A stretch of DNA of 64,000 nucleotides from Chrysomallon squamiferum (Eukaryota; Mollusca; Gastropoda; Neomphalida; Peltospiridae): assembly GCA_012295275.1 (NCBI GenBank), contig CM022670.1:7918712-7982711 (forward strand). The letters run 5' to 3'. This document shows positions 47,520-52,322 of the stretch, piece by piece; position 1 is the stretch's first letter, and each line of letters opens with the position of its first letter. The notes under the pieces are model-generated. The model worked only from the letters and a program-made list of their open reading frames with translations. It was not told the origin of the DNA and ran no database searches. A program made the position numbers and the translations under genes.

Positions 47520-49240
47520 TATAATTGTTATTATTATTTTTTATTGTTATTATTATTTTTTATTATAATTATGATCATTTTTTTATTATTATTATTATAA
47601 TATTTTTATTAGTAGTATTAAAGTTTATTTATTCGTCATCATCGTCATCATCGTCATCATCATCATCGTCATTATTGTTATTATTATTATTAATTATTAT
47701 TAATTATTATTATTACTATCATCATTATTATTATTATAGAATAAAAGTTTAAAGTTTCTTTACTGTTTGATAATATTTTCTGTTTAAAATAGTAATTTTT
47801 ATCTCTAGAAGTATTAACGTTTTAGTTCTTTTTGCATGAGTGATGGTTTAAAAACACCAGACCAACACATTTGTTAGTTCTCAAGACAGAATCTCTTTCA
47901 GAAACTTGCTTTATTTTTACTATAGCAAAGTCTTTTGCATGCATTTAACCAAGAAAGCACCTTTGATAAACCAAACTGGCTAGAACAGGTAGAAACATTT
48001 ATTTAAAATAACTAAATAATTTAGAATTTGTTTTAGTGGTAATGTTTATTTCACAGTGGGTTTTTTTGTTTGTTGTTTGGGTATTCTTGTGGGGGGTTTG
48101 TTGTTGTTTTTTTTTAATCTAATCATGGTATAGTTTTCCTTTTTTTTTTCATAAAAAAAATACTAGTAAAAAATAAATAAATAAATAAATTAATAGGTTT
48201 TTGTAAATATCAGTATTCTGTTGTGTTTGTGTTTGTACGTTTGTTGTGTTTCTTGCTACACTGCTAAGCTGCAAAATGAAGTAAACACATTTTGGTTTCA
48301 GAGTGCTGGAAATGTCAAACAGCACTCTGTGATTCTATCACACCTATACTCTCACCTGTATCTTACCTGTACTCACCTGTCCACTAGCACCTGTCTGTAT
48401 TAACCCGAATCTTTCTTTTTCAGTTCCTGATCATGGATATAAAAATTAACACTGTCAAGAGATTTTTTAAATTGTTTTGAATATTTTATATATATTTCAT
48501 TACATAATTACTATTTTGATTTTAAGAGTTTACTGTAAATCCGTGATGTAAATTTAGGTAATTGATTATTATAATTACATTTGGACTCATAGAATGCTGT
48601 TATATCAAAGAACAATTGTTTGGTTTCTTTATTTCTACATAAGTAAAGGTTTACTAATTGATGCAGTTAATGCTGTATGGTTAGATTCATGTTAATATAA
48701 ATTAAATATTTGTTGTGTGTGTGAGGCAATTTTCAAGGGTTTACAATTCAATGCACCCTTCTTTCTAACAAAGATAATAGTGGATTTATAATCTTAAGAT
48801 AAAATTCAGTTTGTAAGATTGGCATAGTTTGGGTTTGCTTCAAGAATTTTTAAGCAACTGAATCCTGTTTATATTTTCATTATTATTAATTATTTTTATT
48901 TTTCATTTTTATTTATTTATATTTATTTTTATTTATTTAATTATTTATTTATTTATTATTTTTATTTTTATTTAATTTTTATTTAATTTTTATTATTAGT
49001 TATTTTTATTTATTCATTTATTTCTACTTTAAATTTATTTACTTACTTTTTTTTAATTTTTTAATTCTATAATTTATTTTATTTGAAATTTATTTACAGG
49101 AATGTAAGAAACAACTCTTCAACCAATTTATTTTTTATTTTTTGAAAATCTTCTTTGTTCTTCAGAATCTTCGGAGCAGTTTGAAACAGAGTGTGCAGTC
49201 AGTTCTCGAGTCAATAACTCAGCTGGCCTCTCCCAAGTGA
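1454..49240 (+). CDS. APBB: Fe65-family adaptor protein (APBB), multi-exon gene
   Basis: Gene-level entry; the exons are listed separately. Fe65 proteins are cytoplasmic and nuclear adaptors. Their C-terminal PTB domain binds the NPxY tail of APP-family receptors, PTB1 binds partners such as Tip60/KAT5, CP2/LSF and LRP1, and the WW domain binds proline-rich ligands such as Mena and Abl. The exons, chained by phase, encode an acidic disordered N-terminus (residues 1-393), a WW domain (about 409-437), PTB1 (about 519-660) and PTB2 (about 700-817), followed by a short helical tail. This is the diagnostic Fe65 order. The predicted length is 871 or 863 residues with the 1454 first exon and about 758 with the 14578 exon, against roughly 710-760 for vertebrate members. 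Strong family signatures are FAVQSLGW, RVWGVGRDNGR, DFAYVARDK, ECRVRFLSFMG and CEPSAG. Internal junctions use GT-AG sites. The 5' exon assignment is inferred from phase only; the WW-to-PTB2 part is near certain. Confidence 0.95.
1977..14577 (+). other. APBB intron between N-terminal exons A and B
   Basis: This 12.6 kb holds no recognised exon. It contains (CT)n at about 3888-3988, poly(T) near 5000-5035, (ATT)n at 7439-7475, (TAA)n at 9105-9126, (ATAC)n at 10037-10070 and ATT/ATTT repeats at 11500-11600. A degenerate CTGTGA/TCTGTAAG-type repeat lies at about 10540-10860. GC-richer, non-repetitive islands lie at 2735-2880, about 9590-9850 and about 12500-13170. ORFs here are low-complexity or lack splice and family support. 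Confidence 0.6.
14578..14761 (+). CDS. APBB: APBB alternative N-terminal or cassette exon B (basic)
   Basis: An open frame of 61 codons plus one base, clearly GC-richer than its surroundings, ends exactly at a consensus donor (GAAG|GTGAGT, intron from 14762). It begins at ATG 14578, with a second ATG at 14593 and an in-frame TGA at 14560-14562 upstream. The peptide is strongly basic in the middle (YQRRRQRKEARRFNLK) and ends in a Trp-rich stretch (TRWEEPWIIHHNPLE). I do not recognise the motif. Its phase-1 end is identical to that of exon A and fits acceptor 30438, giving Asp at the junction, so it may be the first exon of a second promoter. An alternative is internal use from the weak acceptor AATGACAG ending at 14584. 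That would make a 177-nt phase 1-1 cassette, but no good polypyrimidine tract is adjacent. Confidence 0.6.
20470..21260. repeat. Degenerate repeat with GGGTTAAACAT motifs
   Basis: AAGGGTTAAACATAGTAACC-like and TTGTGCTTGTGTCACAA-like segments recur at about 80-100-bp intervals. Copies are diverged. Confidence 0.55.
24260..24700. repeat. 88-bp tandem repeat, degenerate at right
   Basis: CATTGTTAACT recurs at 24263, 24351 and 24439 with 88-bp spacing, and a decayed copy lies near 24525. Each full unit includes TGTCTGTTTTTTTCAG, an acceptor-like string. Shorter repeats with TATTTTTCAGTATTTATATC follow at about 24600-24670. Confidence 0.8.
25590..26300. repeat. Degenerate tandem repeat, about 85-150 bp units
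   Basis: Repeated segments with the order CTTGTTTATCTGAAA, AAGCACAGAATTTAATGTA, CTTAATGAAAGTGTA and AAATTGGTCTAATTTGG. Copies are strongly diverged. Confidence 0.6.
30438..30963 (+). CDS. APBB: APBB exon: disordered acidic region with conserved FLGYY module
   Basis: The acceptor is TTCTTTTTACAG at 30426-30437 and the donor GAA|GTGAGT at 30964. The exon enters in phase 1 and leaves in phase 2, and encodes about residues 175-349. It is mostly low-complexity Ser/Glu/Asp/Lys sequence with possible SP phosphosites (LASPLSPDRS). Two short parts stand out. An NPNY (NPxY-type) tetrapeptide lies at 30467-30478. A GFLGYYSLLEAKARE module near 30810-30855 resembles, from memory, the SFLNYYADLETSARE segment N-terminal to the WW domain of vertebrate APBB2. 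That resemblance ties this exon to the Fe65 family independently of the PTB domains. An ORF extends upstream of the acceptor but is intronic. Confidence 0.9.
30964..31760 (+). other. APBB intron
   Basis: This 797-nt intron is AT-rich, with an AAAT/AATA-rich patch at about 31545-31580. I see no other feature. Confidence 0.8.
31761..31890 (+). CDS. APBB: APBB exon: Ser/Asp-rich linker before WW
   Basis: The acceptor is CACATTCCAG ending at 31760 and the donor AAT|GTAAGA at 31891. One base completes the Asn codon split with the previous exon, then 43 codons follow and the exon ends in phase 0 (residues about 350-393). The peptide is Ser/Asp/Asn-rich (HSDSRSDDGLSHGHGND) and predicted disordered. 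Vertebrate Fe65 proteins have a similar Ser/Asp-rich stretch just before the WW domain. Confidence 0.9.
32193..32265 (+). CDS. APBB: APBB exon: WW domain, first half
   Basis: The acceptor is TTTTTATTACAG ending at 32192 and the donor GAGG|GTAAGT at 32266. It enters in phase 0 and leaves in phase 1. It encodes an acidic lead-in and LPAGWEKCE, the first strand of a WW domain with the first signature Trp at about residue 413. The preceding YDPDLYSPEEDEE parallels the acidic DPDLP lead-in of vertebrate family members. Confidence 0.97.
32460..32575 (+). CDS. APBB: APBB exon: WW domain, second half
   Basis: The acceptor is TGTTTTATCAG ending at 32459 and the donor GATGAG|GTTAGT at 32576. It enters in phase 1 and leaves in phase 0. 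It encodes NGAYYWHIKSGTIQRDPP, strands 2 and 3 of the WW fold, including the YYW aromatic triplet typical of Fe65 WW domains. The position of the second signature Trp (GTxQW in vertebrate Fe65) is Arg here, at about residue 434. A Ser-rich tail with SP and SxDE sites follows (SPEDSD, SVSSDE). Confidence 0.97.
34688..34860. repeat. ATT/ATTT microsatellite block
   Basis: Long interrupted (ATT)n followed by (ATTT)n. A related block lies at 35035-35120. Confidence 0.9.
36060..36720. repeat. Degenerate tandem repeat upstream of APBB exon 36734
   Basis: A recurring unit of about 50-65 bp has the pattern TGTATTCAAACATGTTTCAG or TCTCAACC followed by a TTGTGTAATGA-like segment. Roughly ten diverged copies end just before the exon. 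Confidence 0.65.
36734..36867 (+). CDS. APBB: APBB exon: linker between WW and PTB1
   Basis: The acceptor is ACTATTACAG ending at 36733 and the donor ATGCA|GTAAGT at 36868. It enters in phase 0 and leaves in phase 2 (residues about 457-501). The first half is Ser/Thr-rich. The second half (LQDFEGHALQFAAKSLQSLQSMQ, split over the junction) could form an amphipathic helix leading into PTB1. The exon sits in a 6-kb stretch of repeat-rich intron and its acceptor abuts a degenerate tandem repeat. Confidence 0.92.
36868..38660 (+). other. APBB intron before PTB1
   Basis: This 1.8-kb intron has poly(A) at about 37750-37769 and a (TAA)n block at 38381-38430. A moderately GC-rich unique stretch lies at about 37490-38060, with no recognised function. 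Confidence 0.7.
38381..38430. repeat. (TAA)n microsatellite
   Basis: About 14 near-perfect TAA units about 230 nt upstream of the first PTB1 exon. Confidence 0.9.
38661..38862 (+). CDS. APBB: APBB exon: start of PTB1
   Basis: The acceptor is CGTTTTTTTTCAG ending at 38660 and the donor GAT|GTAAGT at 38863. It enters in phase 2 and leaves in phase 0. It encodes VRFAVQSLGWVPIAEEDL, the first strand and helix of Fe65 PTB1, then the NDINDVVGRWGD segment that in vertebrate APBB2 reads NDIRDTVGIWGE. High similarity over the whole exon fixes the family. Confidence 0.98.
39527..39560. promoter_or_regulatory. Candidate CRE/TATA cluster in PTB1 intron
   Basis: TGACGTATAAAAGACGTCAT followed by CGACGTGAG gives three GACGT cores in 34 bp, one in a GACGTC palindrome, with TATAAAAG between the first two. 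It lies in one of the few GC-richer parts of the intron. Function is inferred only from motifs. Confidence 0.3.
39900..40054. repeat. (TA)n and poly(T) block
   Basis: TA repeats at 39900-39972 and an uninterrupted T run of about 40 nt at 40015-40054. Confidence 0.9.
41069..41750 (+). repeat. 47-bp tandem array of the PTB1 exon's 3' splice site
   Basis: The unit is 47 bp: the exon's first 24 nt (beginning GGTAAAGACCTG, ending ATGGATCTG) followed by about 23 nt of intron (ATATAAATATCTG then TGTATTTCAG). Exon-like starts fall at 41116, 41150, 41197, 41237, 41282, 41330, 41377, 41424, 41471, 41516, 41563, 41610, 41657 and 41704, with the real exon at 41751. Spacing is exactly 47 bp for most, and 34-48 bp for the degenerate left-hand units. 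A more decayed copy begins near 41069. Divergence increases to the left, as expected if growth was at the exon-proximal end. The AG is intact in nearly all copies; 41377 has CAAG. Confidence 0.97.
41751..41878 (+). CDS. APBB: APBB exon: PTB1 core, with duplicated acceptor upstream
   Basis: The acceptor is GTATTTCAG ending at 41750 and the donor GGCAG|GTAAAT at 41879. It enters in phase 0 and leaves in phase 2. It encodes GKDLYMDLDSTSLRLVD and SIRVWGVGRDNGR, matching Fe65 PTB1 (vertebrate GKDMYLILENDMLSLVD and RVWGVGRDNGR). Its first 24 nt and acceptor are repeated about 14 times immediately upstream. The last copy is chosen as the true exon because only it continues into PTB1 sequence; the others run into a TAA or lose frame. 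The exon start also reads as a donor-like GGTAAAG. Confidence 0.98.
41879..42334 (+). other. APBB intron before the microexon
   Basis: A 456-nt AT-rich intron with a short (CATA)n run at about 41948-41965. Its 3' end is a strong polypyrimidine tract (TTTCTGTTTTCCTTCAACAG). Confidence 0.85.
42335..42340 (+). CDS. APBB: APBB 6-nt microexon in PTB1 (adds Glu-Arg)
   Basis: The six bases GGAAAG are bounded by a strong acceptor (TTTTCCTTCAACAG) and a good donor (GTAAAT). Joined in phase 2 between 41878 and 43172 they change GRDNGR-DFAY to GRDNGR-ER-DFAY without shifting the frame. Vertebrate APBB1 has a neuron-enriched 6-nt microexon at exactly this place, giving RERDFAY. The flanking introns are 456 and 831 nt. 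Inclusion is expected to be alternative, which needs RNA data. No clear UGC-type SRRM4 site is visible within the 30 nt upstream. Confidence 0.88.
42341..43171 (+). other. APBB intron after the microexon
   Basis: An 831-nt AT-rich intron with A- and T-rich patches and poly(T) at about 43075-43097. No other feature is seen. Confidence 0.8.
43172..43398 (+). CDS. APBB: APBB exon: end of PTB1
   Basis: The acceptor is CCTTTTATCAG ending at 43171 and the donor AACA|GTAAGT at 43399. It enters in phase 2 and leaves in phase 1. It encodes DFAYVARDKSTQRHMCHVFR and the C-terminal PTB helix (ARQIANTLRDICKKLMVER), matching the vertebrate ICSKIMAER segment. A less conserved inter-PTB linker follows. A (TG)n run begins about 20 nt past the donor. 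Confidence 0.98.
43399..44159 (+). other. APBB intron between PTB1 and PTB2
   Basis: This 761-nt intron starts with (TG)n at about 43417-43450 and ends in a (TTATTG)n tract at about 44047-44155 that replaces the usual polypyrimidine tract. The rest is AT-rich and unremarkable. Confidence 0.85.
44160..44246 (+). CDS. APBB: APBB exon: start of PTB2
   Basis: The acceptor is TTATTATTTAG ending at 44159 and the donor ACAG|GTAAGT at 44247. Phase 1 to 1. It encodes NTSFPTPMEEPKKDIRCHYL then GTQLVCKPTG, the first strand of PTB2 (vertebrate FPTPKTELVQKFHVQYLG). The acceptor lacks a normal polypyrimidine tract because a (TTATTG)n microsatellite occupies the region. Family and phase agreement make the exon secure. 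Confidence 0.96.
44247..44564 (+). other. APBB intron within PTB2
   Basis: A 318-nt intron with poly(T) at about 44310-44339 and (CA)n at about 44391-44410. No other feature is seen. Confidence 0.8.
44565..44680 (+). CDS. APBB: APBB exon: PTB2 middle
   Basis: The acceptor is CTATGTTTCAG ending at 44564. It enters in phase 1 and leaves in phase 0. It encodes GIDIVNEAIERA, then WQFVCVSVAPSTVTVTEYR, corresponding to VGMDILNSAIE and the ATVTV strand of vertebrate PTB2. The donor AGG|GTTATA at 44681 is weak but is the only one preserving frame to the next exon. Retention of the intron would reach a TGA at 44741-44743 in the same frame. Confidence 0.94.
44681..45147 (+). other. APBB intron within PTB2
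   Basis: A 467-nt AT-rich intron with T-rich runs and a TTTG/TTTA repeat before its acceptor. The donor (GTTATA) is weak. Confidence 0.8.
45148..45221 (+). CDS. APBB: APBB exon: PTB2 ECRVRFLSFMG segment
   Basis: The acceptor is TTGTTTGTTTCAG ending at 45147 and the donor TCAA|GTAAGT at 45222. It enters in phase 0 and leaves in phase 2. It encodes HECRVRFLSFMGIALENVK. The ECRVRFLSFMG stretch is essentially identical to vertebrate APBB2 and is the most diagnostic PTB2 sequence. Confidence 0.97.
45222..45727 (+). other. APBB intron within PTB2
   Basis: A 506-nt AT-rich intron with T-rich and ATT/ATTT patches at about 45580-45675. No other feature is seen. Confidence 0.8.
45728..45836 (+). CDS. 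APBB: APBB exon: end of PTB2
   Basis: The acceptor is TACTTTCAG ending at 45727 and the donor AAG|GTAAAA at 45837. It enters in phase 2 and leaves in phase 0. It encodes LCAFIMHDAQDKFVAHVFHC followed by EPSAGPLCKTIEAACK. This matches the vertebrate FAFIM, HVFWCEPNAG and VQAACMLRYQK segments and includes the C-terminal PTB helix that helps grip the APP tail. Confidence 0.97.
45837..46212 (+). other. APBB intron after PTB2
   Basis: A 376-nt AT-rich intron. I see nothing in it beyond splice sites. Confidence 0.8.
46213..46278 (+). CDS. APBB: APBB exon: LRYQKAL helix end and Pro/Thr linker
   Basis: The acceptor is TTGTTTGTTAAAG ending at 46212 and the donor GGAAAG|GTTTGT at 46279. It is a symmetric phase-0 exon of 22 codons, encoding LRYQKALDSH then KPQTPTTPSGGK. 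LRYQK directly continues the AACK of the previous exon, as AACMLRYQK in vertebrate APBB. It can join either of the two downstream phase-0 terminal exons. Confidence 0.95.
46279..47205 (+). other. APBB intron before terminal exon a
   Basis: A 927-nt intron made largely of T-rich runs (46490-46515, 46725-46745, 46964-47020) and ATTTT repeats near 47085-47150. No exon is seen. Confidence 0.75.
47206..47304 (+). CDS. APBB: APBB alternative terminal exon a
   Basis: The acceptor is TTTTCTCACTGCAG ending at 47205. It is phase 0, with 32 codons and stop TGA at 47302-47304. The peptide GLGAVLKAGVKASVQSVQNV continues IGILKTKKAGQC. It resembles the basic amphipathic C-terminal helix of vertebrate Fe65 (VRRGVQSLWGSLK, or VKRGVLSLIDTLK in APBB2). 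A donor-like TAG|GTAATC at 47310 just after the stop means the exon may also be spliced to 49166 as UTR. A separate polyadenylation signal lies at 47740. Confidence 0.88.
   Translation, partial: GLGAVLKAGVKASVQSVQNVIGILKTKKAGQC
47405..47740. repeat. Compound microsatellite (TTG)n-(ATT)n-(ATC)n-(ATT)n
   Basis: Uninterrupted TTG repeats at about 47405-47434 lead into long interrupted ATT repeats. An ATC/GTC-rich segment lies at about 47635-47675, then more ATT repeats. It lies in the 3' UTR of isoform a if that transcript uses the signal at 47740. Confidence 0.9.
47740..47745 (+). terminator. Candidate polyadenylation signal (isoform a)
   Basis: AATAAA about 440 nt after the isoform-a stop, directly after the compound microsatellite. 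Choice of site is inferred. Confidence 0.4.
49166..49240 (+). CDS. APBB: APBB alternative terminal exon b
   Basis: The acceptor is TTTGTTCTTCAG ending at 49165. It is phase 0, with 24 codons and stop TGA at 49238-49240. It encodes NLRSSLKQSVQSVLESITQL then ASPK. Joined directly to 46278 it gives an alternative C-terminus that shares the K-SVQSV core with terminal exon a, so the two look like an old exon duplication. If exon a is included this exon becomes 3' UTR. Confidence 0.8.
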   Translation, partial: NLRSSLKQSVQSVLESITQLASPK

Positions 49241-49409
49241 AACGGAGAAGAAAAGAGAGTATAGTCTTGTACACGGCTTGCAACTGCTAGCTCCCACTTC
49301 AGTGTAGAAAGCTTGTCATCACATAGTTTAGTGCTATAACTCAGTGTTTATAACCACCAGTGTCCGTTTTTATCATTTCAAAACAAAAAAAATACATCTT
49401 TAGCCAATA

Positions 49410-49810
49410 CCAATATTGTTTCAAAATACTACAGACATTTTTAGTTCATTTTAAGCAATGTTGTTAAAAAAAAAAAAAAAAAAAAAAATTTTGTTTGTTT
49501 TAAGCAATATTGTTACTAAAACTAAAATATTTTTAGCAATACAGCATTGTTTTTTAAAAGGTTTTAGCTGATTTTTGTCAGTGTTACAGAAACTATAAAT
49601 ATTTTTAGTTGATTTTAAACAGTATTGTTACTATAACTAAAACCATTTTTAGTTGATGTTTAACACCATTGTTCCTAAAAATATAGAAAAATGACAAATA
49701 ATTTTATTTGATTTTAAACAGTATTGTTACTGTAACTAAAAACATTTTTGATACTAAAAATATTACAGAAAAACAACAAATAATTTGATTTGATATTAAA
49801 CAATATTATT
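49410..49810. repeat. Degenerate tandem repeat in APBB 3' UTR
   Basis: Recurring unit of about 60 bp with the core TTTTAGTTGATTTTAAACAG followed by TATTGTTACTAAAACTAAAA. At least five diverged copies are visible. Confidence 0.75.
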
Positions 49811-50045
49811 ACAAAATCTCTGTTGTTTCCACTAAACATTAGATGTATTAAAACTGAATGAAAAAAAGAAAAAAGGATTTTGGTTTTCCCTTGAATCTGA
49901 AAAGTCACAGTTTTACAGCTAATGTGTTTATTCAGATTTTTGTAATTAACTTTTTATAGATTGTTGTGTTTCGTGATTTAATTCAAAGGGAACGTGCAAT
50001 GAAGATGGATTTGATAAATGTTTTTTTGATGACATTTTTTTAAGA

Positions 50046-50051
50046 AATAAA
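50046..50051 (+). terminator. Candidate polyadenylation signal (isoform b)
   Basis: AATAAA about 800 nt after the isoform-b stop, preceded by T-rich sequence. A second AATAAA follows at 50306-50311. In such AT-rich DNA chance matches are common. Confidence 0.4.
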
Positions 50052-50311
50052 TTATGTAGTGTTCTAGCTTTAACTGTGTAGATTGGTAACATTGCTTTGT
50101 GAGACTGTTTCTTCATTTGTGAAATTTGGACATTTTTAACCTCACTTTGTAAAAAACAACACTTTTAACTAGTAACATTTGGAAAACTATTTCATATAAA
50201 TGTAACATAAGGTTAATTTTTTCTCTTTTTAATGTAATTTTATTATTATTATTATTTTAGTTTTAAAAATATTTGCTTGTAATTTAATGTCTTTTTTTTT
50301 TTAGTAATAAA

Positions 50312-51273
50312 ATCTAATGTAACTTTGGAGTTAAACATTTACCTTTGTAATTCCTTTTTTTATTATTTATTTTATTTTATTTTTACTTACTTATTCATCC
50401 GTGTAATCAAACAGTTAATTCACTTTTTAAAATACTCATTATATAATAATATGGCTTCTCTTTTTGTAAATATTATTCAATTAAATAATAATTTATTTGA
50501 AAAATTCCTTATCAAGGACACAAGTTTCCAAAATTAATACTTTTTATAATTTTTTTTTCTTCTATTTTTATATAAATTGGAAATTAAATAATAAATTGTT
50601 AAACCTTTTTATAATTAATAACAGTTAAATTACATCTATAAATTAAAATATCAATTTTTGTTTATTATCACTTTTGAAATCTATGTATTTATTTTTTTAT
50701 GTTTTATTAATTTCAGTGTTATTAGGAATAATTTAAAGAAAATCAAAGCCTCAGTGAGTTTGTCACAGAAAACAAAAAATGTTTTAAAATATTTATTTTT
50801 TACTTCCTGGTATCATCTGATGTATTAATTATTTAAAAACATAACAATTATAAAAATTACTATAACAATAATAATACTAACAGCAGTAATAATAATGACA
50901 ATAAAAAAATAATAGTAATGACAATAAACTAAACAATAAAAATTGAAATGTTTCAGAATTACAGAGTCCATAAAACTGAAACAACGGTTTTAAAATTAGT
51001 TTGTTTATCTTCAAAATCAACAAATTAACAAATTGTATAGATGATCCATCAATATGAAACCAAAAGTGTGTTTATTTTATTTTTATAACACAAGTCAGAC
51101 TGACTAGAAAATGACTTGTTTTTAGACAGTGCAGGACACTAACCTTCTACAGTAATCACATTTTGTGTTTCTTTTACTGTTGAGTACCATCTACAAAATA
51201 AAACTTGATTTTTTTTTATTATTATTATAAATTACTTGTGCATAATTTGTTTTATTTTTTATTACTTTTATTA

Positions 51274-51305
<32 letters not shown>

Positions 51306-52282
51306 GTGTTAATCAAGATATTTTGTGGTCAAGAAAGAAAATGTGTGCCATTATAATTTAATTACATTGTTTCTGTTCATCTGTCTGTCTGTCTGTCTGT
51401 CTCGTGTATAATTGTAAATTAAATTTTAATCAGATCATCGAAAACCATTTTTATTTATTTTTCTTTTTTAAATTAATTATCGTGTTTTTTTTTTTTTTTT
51501 TCTTTTTTTTTATTATATATTCTTTCCAATTTTATTGCATAAATCAAATTAAAAATTAACAAGAAATATTACTAAGGAAATGTCTTTAATTACTAATAAT
51601 TTGTTTTTAATATTTCACTTTAAAAATGTAAAAATGCATAATATTAACATGTGTATTTTTAAACTTTCCATAATAATAATATACTCGTAAATATTAAAAT
51701 TTTTATTCAGCTAAGTATCTGCATAATTCCTTTATCATTTCATTTTGTTTAAATTTATGATTTTGCACCCATTGTTACATACCAGTATATTAAAATCATA
51801 AATACATCTTTCAGAATTTATGTATTTTTGACATATTTACTTGTCACATTTAAGACATTATATCAAACACTGTAGATTTTTACTTATATTAACATATCAG
51901 TATATTTACACTGGTTTTGAACTTAAAATAAACCTTTTTTTTTTTTTTTTTAGAAATGAAATATTAGCTCACCTAACTTGTTTTATGAGCAAACAGGGAG
52001 CAAATCTCATCAACATTTAAAAACAACCTCATTATTTATTTACATATTCATCAGTTATTTATTATGTTCATTTATTTGTCAGTATATCAATTCTTCTTTA
52101 TTTTTATTTTTTTAATTCATTATTTTTTTCTAGTTAATGGATTATTAGAAATGTAACAAGTATACCGGTATATCATGTATTCTTTATTTAAGGCATAATT
52201 TAAACATTTATTATGGTGAAAGTGGTAAAATAAAAGTTTTATAGAATTAATTAAAAACAAAAAAATATATACAGACATCAAT

Positions 52283-52322
<40 letters not shown>

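Larger units (their letters stand above)
47305..49165 (+). other. 3' UTR of terminal exon a and intron to exon b
   Basis: It begins with a GC-moderate 3' UTR stretch to about 47400. A large compound microsatellite follows at 47405-47740: (TTG)n, then (ATT)n, then (ATC/GTC)n and again (ATT)n. Further ATTT-type repeats lie at about 48880-49090. Polyadenylation signal AATAAA is at 47740-47745. Confidence 0.65.
49241..50311 (+). other. Probable 3' UTR of APBB isoform b
   Basis: Sequence after the stop at 49238-49240. It contains a poly(A) run at about 49466-49488 and a degenerate tandem repeat at 49410-49810. AATAAA signals occur at 50046-50051 and 50306-50311. The true cleavage site is not determinable from sequence. 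Confidence 0.5.
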
